Virus record (IMG/VR): IMGVR_UViG_3300012964_000022
Span: 1 to 40,497 of that record
DNA length: 40,497 nt
Direction: 5' to 3' (one strand)
Source: a virus
Shown here: one piece after another, positions 30,218 to 37,488 of the stretch
How positions within the stretch are numbered: the stretch's first letter is position 1
How the letters are laid out: every line of letters begins with the position of its first letter
Made by a program: the position numbers and the translations under genes
The notes under the pieces: generated by a model
The model's database searches: none
The model's input: the letters and a program-made list of their open reading frames with translations, nothing else
What the model was told of the DNA's origin: nothing

Positions 30218-30802
30218 CTATTCCATCATCCCGGCCACCAGGTGGATAAAACTAACCGGTTCGACTTTCCGGAGATCAACTTCTTCCGGATTCGCAATGA
30301 TAAAAGCCCTGACTTTCTTAGGCTCGAAATGCCACATATCCCCGCCCTGAATCTCCGTCCTGGCCGTGCCCTTCCGCTTGGCCGTCAAAAGGCCACGCTC
30401 GATCCAGGTATAAATTTTCTTGTGATCTTGGCCCAGGAGATCCTCCATCATTCGGATGGTCAGGCCATTGGATCGCTTGTTGATATGAAGCCGCTTGGTC
30501 TTCAGGAGGATCGCGCAGGGACTGCGGGTGATTCCGCCATTGATCCTGCGCAGGCCGGCCTGAACAGCCTGATATCCCTTGCGGGGAAAATTTTCGTGCA
30601 GCCAATCTTCCTCGACCTCACTCCAGTTTGCTATCTTGGGCTTGGCCAGGCCCATCTCGGCAGCTTTCCGGCGTATATGCCAGCGTGGATATTTCGATCC
30701 CAGAAGCCGCATGATCTTGTTCAGGCTGGGGGTGCTGCCGTCGTAATGATCCTTGATGATCTGGAGTTCCTCGGGAGTGAAGAAATATATTCTGGCACTC
30801 AT
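30218..30802 (-). CDS. DNA-binding protein with Myb/SANT-like and HTH segments
   Basis: The product has 194 residues. The N-terminus FFTPEELQIIKDHYDGSTPS and the following segment to ~110 look like two Myb/SANT-like helical units (SKYPRWHIRRKAAEMGL, ANWSEVEEDWLHENFP). A second HTH-like part follows (NGLTIRMMEDLLGQDHKKIY, YTWIERGLL). It is probably an early transcription regulator. Confidence 0.65.
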   Translation of the reverse strand: MSARIYFFTPEELQIIKDHYDGSTPSLNKIMRLLGSKYPRWHIRRKAAEMGLAKPKIANWSEVEEDWLHENFPRKGYQAVQAGLRRINGGITRSPCAILLKTKRLHINKRSNGLTIRMMEDLLGQDHKKIYTWIERGLLTAKRKGTARTEIQGGDMWHFEPKKVRAFIIANPEEVDLRKVEPVSFIHLVAGMME

Positions 30803-30808
30803 TTTTTA

Positions 30809-31204
30809 CTACTCTTCCTCCGCGTCCTTTGCGTCTTTGCGTGAGATAAAATCCATCCCCATCTGCCCCACCAGCGCCGGCAGCGAGCACCCCCGCAGCC
30901 TCGACTCCACCGTCAGGCAGGCCATCGCGTAGCCGTGGTAATACCGGCAGGACCGATCCACTTCCTCCTCCGTGACCGGCGTGTAATACCCGCAGGGACC
31001 GGAGGCGATAGGGATCCCGTGCTCCATCACCAGGTGCTTGATCGCGCGCCTCACCTGCCGCTCGGAGACCCCGTCAAACAGGTCCATGAGCCTCTCCCGG
31101 GGAATGGCGTTGCCTTCACCCCGCCGCGCCCCGATCAGCTCCTTGAGATCCTTCTCCAGATCGGTCATCTGCCCGTGGTCAGGTCTTATCGACAGGTCTT
31201 CCAT
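30809..31204 (-). CDS. Winged-helix early protein with repeat-derived C-terminus
   Basis: The product has 131 residues from the ATG at 31204 behind AAAGGATACTAA. It has a helix-turn-helix (ERLMDLFDGVSERQVRRAI) and a short YYTPVTEEEVDRSCRYYHG segment. The final ISRKDAKDAEEE comes from a simple repeat (tttgcgtgaga family). It may resemble small replication or regulatory proteins of other transposable phages. Confidence 0.62.
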   Translation of the reverse strand: MEDLSIRPDHGQMTDLEKDLKELIGARRGEGNAIPRERLMDLFDGVSERQVRRAIKHLVMEHGIPIASGPCGYYTPVTEEEVDRSCRYYHGYAMACLTVESRLRGCSLPALVGQMGMDFISRKDAKDAEEE

Positions 31205-31553
31205 TTAGTATCCTTTCCGCCTCGCTGATCAAATACTTGTCCGCTATCTGCCGCCGAAATCTGAAAACCAATCGCCAGAGATTCCAGATCTGCCTCTCGG
31301 TCGCATGCGTCATGTCACAAACCTGCAGGGCAAATCGCTTATCCGACGTACCCGGAAGAAATCTGCACCTGGAAAGCTGCTCGGCTGCATATTTCTCCCG
31401 CGGGCTCATTTCCCGCCGAGAAAGCGGAAGTTCCTTTTTCCGAAAAATGGGCCCGTTTGCGGGAAGCTGAAATCTTTGGCAAGGGCAGAGGGGGGCCAGG
31501 CATCCTCCCGCGATCTGATGCTCTTTCATCGTACGCCCGCACCTGCAGCTCAT
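31179..31553 (-). CDS. Zinc-site protein with conserved Trp/Arg-rich C-terminus
   Basis: The product has 124 residues. MSCRCGRTMKEH and CLAPLCPCQRF give a probable Cys cluster. The C-terminal EKYAAEQLSRCRFLPG...QIWNLWRLVFRFRRQIAD is a pattern I have seen in early genes of other phages, where the N-terminal part is often absent. Coupled by ATGA to the small gene before it. Role unknown. Confidence 0.62.
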   Translation of the reverse strand: MSCRCGRTMKEHQIAGGCLAPLCPCQRFQLPANGPIFRKKELPLSRREMSPREKYAAEQLSRCRFLPGTSDKRFALQVCDMTHATERQIWNLWRLVFRFRRQIADKYLISEAERILNGRPVDKT

Positions 31554-31717
31554 TTTTCCTTCTTTACCCCCAATAGAAATCTCTTCGCGCCCTTGCTCCG
31601 GGCCAATATTCTGAACACCCTCGAAGGTATTGCCATCCCTGGCTTCATGTCCTTCTTCATCAACTCCCGCGCGATCGTCTTCTTCGTCGGCGCCTGATTG
31701 ACCATCATTCTCCCCAT
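31550..31717 (-). CDS. Small basic protein
   Basis: The product has 55 residues (MGRMMVNQAPTKKTIARELM...), very rich in Lys and Arg. It ends in an ATGA overlap with the next gene and lies two bases after the preceding one. GGGGAGGATCGG stands upstream. A nucleic-acid-binding role is plausible. Confidence 0.65.
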   Translation of the reverse strand: MGRMMVNQAPTKKTIARELMKKDMKPGMAIPSRVFRILARSKGAKRFLLGVKKEK

Positions 31718-31718
31718 A

Positions 31719-32240
31719 TTATCCGATCCTCCCCAGCAGGTCCTTCACCTTGCCCGGCAGGTCTTGAATCTGCGAAATCTGCGTAATCTGCGGATCCCCA
31801 GTTTTTAGACTTTTTTCTTTTGTTCGTAAATTTTTTTCTTCCTGCCGCGATCTCTCTGTGGATTCGCCCTCCGCGATCCCGATGGCCACCTTCTTCAAAT
31901 AATTATGGTTCTGTAGGGGCGACCCCCCGGGTCGCCCGCTCCTTAATTGATTGCATACGGTCCGCATGGCCTGGACCAGGCCTTCCCGGGAGATCTCGTA
32001 CCGCCTCTTCTGGAAATCGAACGCCTGCGCGATGAATATCTCCCGCACCTCGGCGAGCACCCGGTAAAGTTTCCGCGCGTTCAGCGGCGGTCGGATCCCG
32101 AAGAGCTCCGCATATTCCCAGGCCAACCGCGAGTGCGGCCCGAAATCGGGCAGCATCCTGATCACCTGCACCATGATCGAGTCTTTCAAGTAAGCCTCCA
32201 GGTCGAATTCCGCCTCGCAATACGGGCAGCGGACTTTCAA
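31719..32240 (-). CDS. Zinc-finger early protein carrying two repeat insertions
   Basis: The product has 173 residues from a TTG at 32240 overlapping the previous TGA. It starts with a CPYC half-finger (KVRCPYCEAEFDLEAYLKD), then a helical core (LAWEYAELFGIRPPLNARKL). After residue ~100 comes RSGRPGGSPLQN, encoded by a palindromic element, and near residue 150 GDPQITQISQIQD, encoded by a tandem repeat. The CPYC plus helical-core layout appears in phages near replication genes. Role not known. Confidence 0.65.
   Translation of the reverse strand: MKVRCPYCEAEFDLEAYLKDSIMVQVIRMLPDFGPHSRLAWEYAELFGIRPPLNARKLYRVLAEVREIFIAQAFDFQKRRYEISREGLVQAMRTVCNQLRSGRPGGSPLQNHNYLKKVAIGIAEGESTERSRQEEKNLRTKEKSLKTGDPQITQISQIQDLPGKVKDLLGRIG
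31758..31798. repeat. Simple repeat of AATCTGCGTAATCTGCG type, translated
   Basis: Units tgaatctgcgaaatctgcg and taatctgcgga lie inside the zinc-finger gene and read DPQITQISQIQ in frame. Confidence 0.78.
31913..31937. repeat. Oriented palindromic element inside the zinc-finger gene
   Basis: TGTAGGGGCGACCC, arms GGGCGACCC (31917-31925) and GGGTCGCCC (31929-31937), loop CCC. It reads SGRPGGSPLQ without breaking the frame. Confidence 0.88.
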
Positions 32241-32401
32241 TTAAACACCCCGATCCGCAGCATTCTCACCCTATACCGAATGATCGGCCCAGTTTGCAGA
32301 TAGGCCGCCTGATTCTTTCTCTCCGCCCGCTCCTTCCAGAGCGCATGCAACCCCGCGCCCCACGCCGCTCCCACGACCAACCCCACCAGAAATAGGATCA
32401 T
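32237..32401 (-). CDS. Small membrane protein
   Basis: The product has 54 residues from the ATG at 32401, chosen for AAAGGAGAGGCGGC. A membrane helix (ILFLVGLVVGAAWGAGLHAL) is followed by a basic tail. An alternative ATG at 32446 overlaps the preceding stop. Role unknown. Confidence 0.62.
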   Translation of the reverse strand: MILFLVGLVVGAAWGAGLHALWKERAERKNQAAYLQTGPIIRYRVRMLRIGVFN

Positions 32402-32442
32402 GCCGCCTCTCCTTTCGTCTTTGCCTCCAACCTCAAACCGCT

Positions 32443-32637
32443 TCATTTCGCCCGCGTCATCGACAGCGCGATAACCCGCCTCTCAGGATCGAGATCCACC
32501 ATGCCACTGGGCCGATTCCCGTTCAACCCGTCCTTAAAATCTTCCCCGCGGGATGCCATCGCCAATATGCACATTGCCATCACTCCAATGATGGCCCCCC
32601 CGAAGCCTGCCGCCAGAATCCAGTACCAAGCAACCAT
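32443..32637 (-). CDS. Small membrane protein
   Basis: The product has 64 residues with one N-terminal membrane helix (WYWILAAGFGGAIIGVMAMC) and a soluble tail. AAGGGGGGAGGA precedes the ATG at 32637. Several such single-helix peptides occur in the early region of this phage. Confidence 0.62.
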   Translation of the reverse strand: MVAWYWILAAGFGGAIIGVMAMCILAMASRGEDFKDGLNGNRPSGMVDLDPERRVIALSMTRAK

Positions 32638-32652
32638 TCCTCCCCCCTTTCT

Positions 32653-32690
32653 TTCATTCGAAATTCAAAATTCGAAATTAAAAATTTACA
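32653..32690. repeat. Simple repeat of GAAATTC type
   Basis: Units attcgaaattcaaaattcg and gaaattaaaaattt surround the stop of the SANT-like gene. A closely related array is translated in the MuB-like gene (34170-34193). Confidence 0.75.
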
Positions 32691-33054
32691 ATCTAAATCG
32701 GTGCCCCGCCACACACACCAGGTCAAACTCCCCCGGCGCGATGTACCCGTATCCTGACGGCACCATCTCCTTCCGCAGAAGATTCCCGCATCCCCGCCCG
32801 ATCCCCGGGCAGCGCATCGATTCCAGCAAGTCCGTCCGCGCCGGCGCCTCCCGGAACTTCCTCCCGGCTTTTGCTTTCTTCCTCCCGTTCGTAAGCCCCA
32901 GCCGGTAGGCCCGGTAATGAACCGCCCTCAGCGTCCTGCCCGTGGCTTCGACCAGTTTTCCCGGTCCGCCGTATTCCCGGTAGAGATCCCGGACCATCTC
33001 GTCTTCCCCCGGTGTCCATCGCCCGAAACAATCCTGCGGCCGCATTCCTTTCAT
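32686..33054 (-). CDS. Myb/SANT-like DNA-binding protein with Cys motif
   Basis: The product has 122 residues from the ATG at 33054 behind GGAGGCCGG. GRWTPGEDEMVRDLYREYGG and LRAVHYRAYRLGLTN form a SANT/Myb-like helix set common in phage regulators. A Cys/His part (RCPGIGRGCGN ... CVAGHRF) follows and may bind zinc. Confidence 0.65.
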   Translation of the reverse strand: MKGMRPQDCFGRWTPGEDEMVRDLYREYGGPGKLVEATGRTLRAVHYRAYRLGLTNGRKKAKAGRKFREAPARTDLLESMRCPGIGRGCGNLLRKEMVPSGYGYIAPGEFDLVCVAGHRFRL

Positions 33055-33223
33055 ATCCGGCCTCCTTGGTATGCCCGGCATTTATCATCGCCAGCAGTTC
33101 GCTCTCGATCCGCGCCTCCTCCAATGGAACGCATGGATCGCAAAGCCCATGAGACAGTCTCTTGTCCTCAAGGGGTTCCTTCTCCCCGTAAATCCTCCCG
33201 CACCGGTAACAGAACTTGATCAT
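32723..33223 (-). CDS. Zinc-ribbon protein, reading frame runs over the next gene
   Basis: The first ~57 residues look real: IKFCYRCGRIYGEKEPLEDK and LCDPCVPLEEARIESELL hold two CxxC motifs. After that no stop occurs and the frame overlaps the SANT-like gene for about 330 bases, with shadow-like composition (Gly/Arg/Glu-rich). Either a stop has been lost by mutation or a small indel, or the long form is made. I trust only the N-terminal part. Confidence 0.5.
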   Translation of the reverse strand: MIKFCYRCGRIYGEKEPLEDKRLSHGLCDPCVPLEEARIESELLAMINAGHTKEAGYERNAAAGLFRAMDTGGRRDGPGSLPGIRRTGKTGRSHGQDAEGGSLPGLPAGAYEREEESKSREEVPGGAGADGLAGIDALPGDRAGMRESSAEGDGAVRIRVHRAGGV

Positions 33224-33227
33224 TTTC

Positions 33228-33292
33228 CCTTTGCGCCCTTTGCGCCTTTGCGTGAGAATATCTGCGTAAATCTGCGTAATCTGTGGATCAGA
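33228..33292. repeat. Two simple repeats in tandem before the MuB stop
   Basis: ctttgcgccctttgcgcc with tttgcgtgaga is followed by atctgcgtaaatctgcgtaat. They fill the gap between the zinc-ribbon gene and the MuB-like gene. Confidence 0.78.
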
Positions 33293-34463
33293 TCTCGAAC
33301 TGATTCATTACGTCTGCCACATGGTCCTTCGTCACCGTGAGAGACCCGTCCCGGTACGCCAGTTTCATCGCCCGCATGGCGACGTTGTTCGCCGCCTGCG
33401 GCTGCGGCGCCTTCTTCACCAGCATCTTCAGCGCGTCGTCGGAAAAGATCTTCCTCACTTTCCCGCCCGTGCGCGAAAACCTCCAGTCCAGGTAATCCGC
33501 CATGCTCCCGTTCATGCTCCCCAGGTCCACAAGGTAGCACCGCTCCGCGAATTCCCTGAGAGCGTTGTGGAAAAGGAGCGCGCCCTTCAGCCCCCATGCG
33601 CCCCGGCTGTCCTCTCCCCCCTGGCCGAGAATGATCACGCTCAACAGTTTGAAGATCATCCCCGAATCCCACAGCCGTTTGAGCCCGATGATCGCCTCCG
33701 GCCGGAGATCGTGCGCCTCGTCGATCACCAGCACCGGGTCGGACCCGGCCCTCACGCTCTCTTCCAGCATCCGCTTGGCGAGCTTGTCGCGCTCCACCGC
33801 GAACCTGGGGACCTTCGTGCAGTCCATCTGGGAGATCACCGCCTGGGTAATGTTCGACCCGCAGAGCCTCTCCCGGTCGATGGCGTCGGGCATGATCAGC
33901 CTCACCGACCGGTCCTTCATCATCCGGCCCAGGATGTGCCGCAGCAGGGTCGATTTCCCCGAGCCTACCTCGCCCACGACGGCCATGATCCCGTGCCGCT
34001 TGATCGTCTCCCAGAACTTCCGCTCCACCACCTTGAGCTGGGGCGACTTGTAGATATCCTGGTAATCCTCCAGGTCGAAGAAAGGATCCCCCTCCAAGTG
34101 AAAGTGCCGCAGTTCCTCCTCGGTCAGATACTCCTTCGTGAAATTCATCTCCGCCTTCACCTCCTTTTTTTCGAAATTCGAAATTCGAAATTTGCGCGGC
34201 TGCTTGCCGCGCGTGGGTTCCGGTTCCACCTGCCAGATCCCCGCACAGGCGACCTTGCGCGCGCGCAGGAAGGCCTCCACTTTTTCCTTGAAATCCTCGA
34301 TGGACGGGGGCAGGTATCCGCGCTCGCAGCAGACATTGATCAGCGGGCGGGAGAGCTTTAATTCCCGGGCCAGATCCGCCTGGCATATCCCTGCCTGGCG
34401 CAGCCTCTCTTTCAGCCGGATGGCCCGGCTCTTCATGCTCCAGACTTTAGCCTCGTGCCTCAC
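33288..34463 (-). CDS. MuB-like AAA+ ATPase, target-DNA activator
   Basis: The product has 391 residues from a GTG at 34463 behind AAGGAGGTGAGAG. Residues ~12-68 are an HTH (LRQAGICQADLARELKLSRP). The AAA+ domain has Walker A GEVGSGKS (164-171) and Walker B VLVIDEAH (244-251). Between them, residues ~90-100 (RKFRISNFEKK) are encoded by a GAAATTC repeat. An internal ATG at 34148 with AAAGGAGG upstream might give a form without the HTH. MuB-type proteins bind target DNA, activate the transposase and give target immunity. Confidence 0.88.
   Translation of the reverse strand: MRHEAKVWSMKSRAIRLKERLRQAGICQADLARELKLSRPLINVCCERGYLPPSIEDFKEKVEAFLRARKVACAGIWQVEPEPTRGKQPRKFRISNFEKKEVKAEMNFTKEYLTEEELRHFHLEGDPFFDLEDYQDIYKSPQLKVVERKFWETIKRHGIMAVVGEVGSGKSTLLRHILGRMMKDRSVRLIMPDAIDRERLCGSNITQAVISQMDCTKVPRFAVERDKLAKRMLEESVRAGSDPVLVIDEAHDLRPEAIIGLKRLWDSGMIFKLLSVIILGQGGEDSRGAWGLKGALLFHNALREFAERCYLVDLGSMNGSMADYLDWRFSRTGGKVRKIFSDDALKMLVKKAPQPQAANNVAMRAMKLAYRDGSLTVTKDHVADVMNQFEI
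34170..34193. repeat. Simple repeat of GAAATTC type inside the MuB-like gene
   Basis: Three copies of cgaaatt in tandem, translated as FRISNFE in the linker between HTH and ATPase domains. Confidence 0.8.
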
Positions 34464-34485
34464 CTCTCACCTCCTTTGCCGTTGA

Positions 34486-36249
34486 TCACTGATTACTGGT
34501 CACTGTTCTCTGCCTGGCCGCCGCCTCCTTCGCCGGCGTCTCTTCTGTGTAGGGCGCGTTCCCCGAACGCGCCGCTTGCTCCTCTTTCATGCCCAGGTGT
34601 TTCCGCATGGCCGCCACCGCTTTCTCAATGCCATCCTCGTTCATTTCCTCGGAAAGGTACCGCTCCAAAAGCTGCGCCTGCACCGGCGTCAGCCGGCTCA
34701 AATTCAATTTCTCGCGGATGATTTTCCGGGCCTCGTAAGCGCTGTATTTCAATTCCGCATTCCGAATTCCGCATTCCGCATTCGTCAGGGCCGGCACTCC
34801 CGGCCGCGCCAGGTAATGTAGCCCCTCCACCTTGCCCCGCTGCGGCTGCGGCTTGATCTGCGAGATATCGATCTTCTTTGCCTCCACGTCGGCGATGAAC
34901 CGCTGGGTCTGATCGTAGGCGTGGCTTTTGTAGGACTGCCCGATCACCGCCGCGTCTTCCCGGAATCCCAACTTGTTCGTCATCACCGGCGCCGTCGCAT
35001 AGGTTCTGCCCGCTTCGTCCTCTACCTGGAACTGCCGGGGGTTGTAAAAGTCCGGGGTGATCTTCATCCGCATCCCCCTGCGGACCGGGCCCCGCACCTC
35101 GTAGACCGTCCCGTCGATCCGGATCTGCTTGGCCCCGTCCACCACCGCCGCGAATTCCTTACCGCTGATCAGCCTCCGGCAGATCTCCGGCGCCGGGAGG
35201 TACCGCAACTGCTCCCGGGTGATCGCCTGCCAGGCGCTGAACCTGGGCACCCCGGTCCGCCTGTGCTTGTGGATGGCGTTGAATTTCATGACGTAGTCGT
35301 AGGCCCGGGCGTTGAGATGCTCGATGTCCGGCGCCTTTTCCAGGGAGAGCTCGCTCTCGAAGGCGTGCTCCCAGGTGAGATGCGCGTTCTCCACCTGCCC
35401 GCAAGCCCTGGGATTTCCCGGTTCGTGGACGATCAGGTCCACTTTCAGATTCTTGACCAGCGTCCGGAAAGGGGCGGAGATATTCGCCGATCCCGCGTCG
35501 CACATGAGGATCCGCGGCACGCCGTGGAAGGGAAAAAGCTCCGGGTCGGCCTTCACCGCCCAGGCCCGCAGGACGAAGTCCACCAGGGTCCGCGTGTCCT
35601 CGCCGCGGACATAATAATAATAAGGATAGATCGTCCCCGAGGCGTGGTCGGTCAGCAGGTAGCGCAGCAGGATTTTCTTGATCTCCTTGAAGTACTGCGG
35701 CTTGTTCTTGTAGAAGGCCAGCTTCATGTCCCGGTCCACCATCTCCCACCGGGTCCCCTTGTCCTTGAAGTCGTACTGCACGCAGACCGAGGGGTCCATC
35801 TGGTGGACGTGGTTGGGATGGAGGGAGGCCAGATTGACGTGGGCCGTGGGGGAAAGCAGAGAGGACTGATTGAGCCCCATCTCCCGGAAGTAGCGGTTGA
35901 GCGTGCTGTCGCTCACCGTCCCCGGGGGGATCAGATTGTTGTCCTCCATCACCTCCCTGATCTTCCAGGTGGGCATGATGATCCGCTCGGTCTTCCGCTT
36001 GCTCTTGTAGGACAGGGCCGCCGCGGTCTCGATCTGCTCGGGGGCGAGTTTTTTCCGGCCTTTGTCGGCCCGCGCCTTGCTGAATCCCTCGAAGCCGAAC
36101 TCCCTGGCCACTCGGTAGACCGTGCCCCTGGACCAGCCCATCATCTCTACGTACTCCTGGACGATCCGGGCCTTATCCCCATTGGTCGAAAAGGCCAGCC
36201 GCCGCGCGATTTCCTCCCCCACTTGGGGGTCCACCAGGCCGGGGGTCAT
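34486..36249 (-). CDS. MuA-type DDE transposase
   Basis: The product has 587 residues. The catalytic triad is visible as D152 (VHQMDPSV), D251 (RILMCDAGSAN) and E287 (GQVENAH), with an HTH near 39-53 (WSRGTVYRVAREFGF). The target-interacting C-terminal region is altered by repeats: NAECGIRNAEL (7-bp array), ARSGNAPYTE (palindromic element) and the end TVTSNQ (a gatcactg repeat), which even gives the stop. It carries out phage integration and replicative transposition. ATGA overlap with the DUF3102 gene. Confidence 0.92.
   Translation of the reverse strand: MTPGLVDPQVGEEIARRLAFSTNGDKARIVQEYVEMMGWSRGTVYRVAREFGFEGFSKARADKGRKKLAPEQIETAAALSYKSKRKTERIIMPTWKIREVMEDNNLIPPGTVSDSTLNRYFREMGLNQSSLLSPTAHVNLASLHPNHVHQMDPSVCVQYDFKDKGTRWEMVDRDMKLAFYKNKPQYFKEIKKILLRYLLTDHASGTIYPYYYYVRGEDTRTLVDFVLRAWAVKADPELFPFHGVPRILMCDAGSANISAPFRTLVKNLKVDLIVHEPGNPRACGQVENAHLTWEHAFESELSLEKAPDIEHLNARAYDYVMKFNAIHKHRRTGVPRFSAWQAITREQLRYLPAPEICRRLISGKEFAAVVDGAKQIRIDGTVYEVRGPVRRGMRMKITPDFYNPRQFQVEDEAGRTYATAPVMTNKLGFREDAAVIGQSYKSHAYDQTQRFIADVEAKKIDISQIKPQPQRGKVEGLHYLARPGVPALTNAECGIRNAELKYSAYEARKIIREKLNLSRLTPVQAQLLERYLSEEMNEDGIEKAVAAMRKHLGMKEEQAARSGNAPYTEETPAKEAAARQRTVTSNQ
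34549..34573. repeat. Oriented palindromic element inside the transposase gene
   Basis: TGTAGGGCGCGTTC with arms GGCGCGTTC (34553-34561) and GAACGCGCC (34565-34573), loop CCC. It reads RSGNAPYTE near the C-terminus. Confidence 0.86.
34750..34783. repeat. 7-bp tandem repeat (ATTCCGC-type), translated in the transposase
   Basis: Imperfect units of attccgc/attccga code for NAECGIRNAEL. The same family is intergenic at 28290-28322. Confidence 0.82.
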
Positions 36250-37217
36250 GACGGCATCCCTTCCCCTGATGTGCTTTCATCCTGTAGGGGCTGCCCTCCT
36301 GCCGTGGCGGGACCACCCGTTTTCCCTGCATACACCTGAGGGTATTTCCGAATGACCTTCTTTTCTTGGTCATTGACTTCCACGGGGGTGGTGCGCTGGC
36401 TCTCCATGCGGTTGTACTGATTGTCCTTGCGCAGGAAGAGCAGCTTCGACAGATCGTGCATGTACTCGCAGAGGATCAAAAATTCGGTCAGGAATCGGTC
36501 CGATGCCCTGCTCAGGTCGGCCGTGTCCATCCGGTACCAGAGGGAGTTGAAGGCCATCTTCATGGCCGTCAACTTCTCGAACTCCTTCTCCTCCTCCAGC
36601 CCCAGACCCAGCTGCAGCCCGTAGATCTGATTCTGCAGATCGATGATCTTCTCGTCTTTCCTCTGGAGCTTCTCCTCCCAGGTCTTCTTCCGGTCCCGGT
36701 GCCCCCGCACCAGGTCCCGGAGATCCTTCACGGACATCTGGTCCACTTCGTCCTGGGGCTTACCCAGGAGGGTCCCGGATTCCTGAAAAAGCTTTAAATC
36801 TTCGTCAGGTACATCCAAAAGGGCGTATAATTTCCCGATCCCTTGCTTCAGGCTTTTGATGGCCAAATCATTCACGCGTGAATGATTTGATAGCTTTCGG
36901 CTGATGGCCATCATCCGCCAGGCCGTGGGCTGGCTGATCCCCAAATCGTCATTGACTATCCGGGTGAATTCTCCGTGCCCTTCCTTTTCCTTCATCCAGA
37001 TCAGCCGCTTGCCAGCCTCGAAGATGCTCATGGCGGTCTCGGTTAGATAGAACTTTGTCTCCCCGATCACCCGCGTTTTGTCATACGGCTGCCCGTCGGA
37101 ATAAAGCGTCAGCTCCTCCTCCCGCTTCTTCAACGCCACCCGGCGGTCCACCTCCGCGTGGATCTTCGCCGCCTCTTCCTTAGTCATGACCTTCTTTTCT
37201 TTCTTCTTCCGTCCCAC
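36246..37217 (-). CDS. DUF3102-like protein preceding the transposase
   Basis: The product has 323 residues from a GTG at 37217 behind GGAGGTGAAAG. The segment KFYLTETAMSIFEAGKRLIW with GEFTRIVNDDLGISQPTAWR fits DUF3102, a domain of plasmid- and phage-borne DNA-associated proteins. A coiled coil follows near 175-215. The C-terminus holds GGPATAGGQPLQD, read from a degenerate palindromic element. Possible partner of the transposase or a regulator. Confidence 0.72.
   Translation of the reverse strand: MGRKKKEKKVMTKEEAAKIHAEVDRRVALKKREEELTLYSDGQPYDKTRVIGETKFYLTETAMSIFEAGKRLIWMKEKEGHGEFTRIVNDDLGISQPTAWRMMAISRKLSNHSRVNDLAIKSLKQGIGKLYALLDVPDEDLKLFQESGTLLGKPQDEVDQMSVKDLRDLVRGHRDRKKTWEEKLQRKDEKIIDLQNQIYGLQLGLGLEEEKEFEKLTAMKMAFNSLWYRMDTADLSRASDRFLTEFLILCEYMHDLSKLLFLRKDNQYNRMESQRTTPVEVNDQEKKVIRKYPQVYAGKTGGPATAGGQPLQDESTSGEGMPS
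36283..36312. repeat. Degenerate palindromic element inside the DUF3102 gene
   Basis: It starts TGTAGGGGCTGCCC like the others, but the second arm (cctgccgtggcggg) pairs poorly. It is translated as GPATAGGQPLQ in the same frame as the terminase copy. Confidence 0.62.
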
Positions 37218-37248
37218 CTTTCACCTCCGTTGCATGTCTTTATTCTTT

Positions 37249-37273
37249 GTAGGGGCGATTCATGAATCGCCCT
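37249..37273. repeat. Oriented palindromic element, GATTC type
   Basis: TGTAGGGGCGATTC, arms GGGCGATTC (37253-37261) and GAATCGCCC (37264-37272), loop AT. It provides the final codons (AQGDS) and stop of the small membrane gene. Confidence 0.86.
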
Positions 37274-37400
37274 GGGCGCATCTGTTTCTCATCGAAAAAG
37301 AGATCATCCACCAGAACAAAAACGCGAACAGGATCCCGCCGGCCACGGCCACCCATCCCACGACGTTCCCCCACTCGTGATACATAATGACGTGATCCAT
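37260..37400 (-). CDS. Small membrane protein ending in a palindromic element
   Basis: The product has 46 residues from the ATG at 37400 behind GGGAGGAACG. One membrane helix (VVGWVAVAGGILFAFLFWWM) is followed by a basic tail. The last residues and the stop come from the palindromic element at 37249-37273, so the natural end was probably replaced. Confidence 0.65.
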   Translation of the reverse strand: MDHVIMYHEWGNVVGWVAVAGGILFAFLFWWMISFSMRNRCAQGDS

Positions 37401-37428
37401 CGTTCCTCCCGCCATCTTCTCTTCCTGA

Positions 37429-37455
37429 TGTAGGGGCGATTCACGAATCACCCCT
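37429..37455. repeat. Oriented palindromic element, GATTC type (intergenic)
   Basis: TGTAGGGGCGATTC, arms AGGGGCGATTC (37432-37442) and GAATCACCCCT (37445-37455), one G-A mismatch. It lies between the small membrane gene and the IclR-like gene, in a gap with no gene. Confidence 0.84.
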
Positions 37456-37488
37456 GCTCTGTTTTTTCCTTTTCCTATGACCTCTCAG

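Noticed and set aside
33220-34386. Alternative 388-codon leftward frame over the MuB-like gene
   Set aside because: Gly/Arg/Ala-rich shadow in another frame; the MuB frame has Walker motifs and a ribosome site.
23617-37455. CRISPR array made of palindromic repeats
   Set aside because: Copies are far apart, differ in arm sequence, and there are no regular spacers or cas genes.
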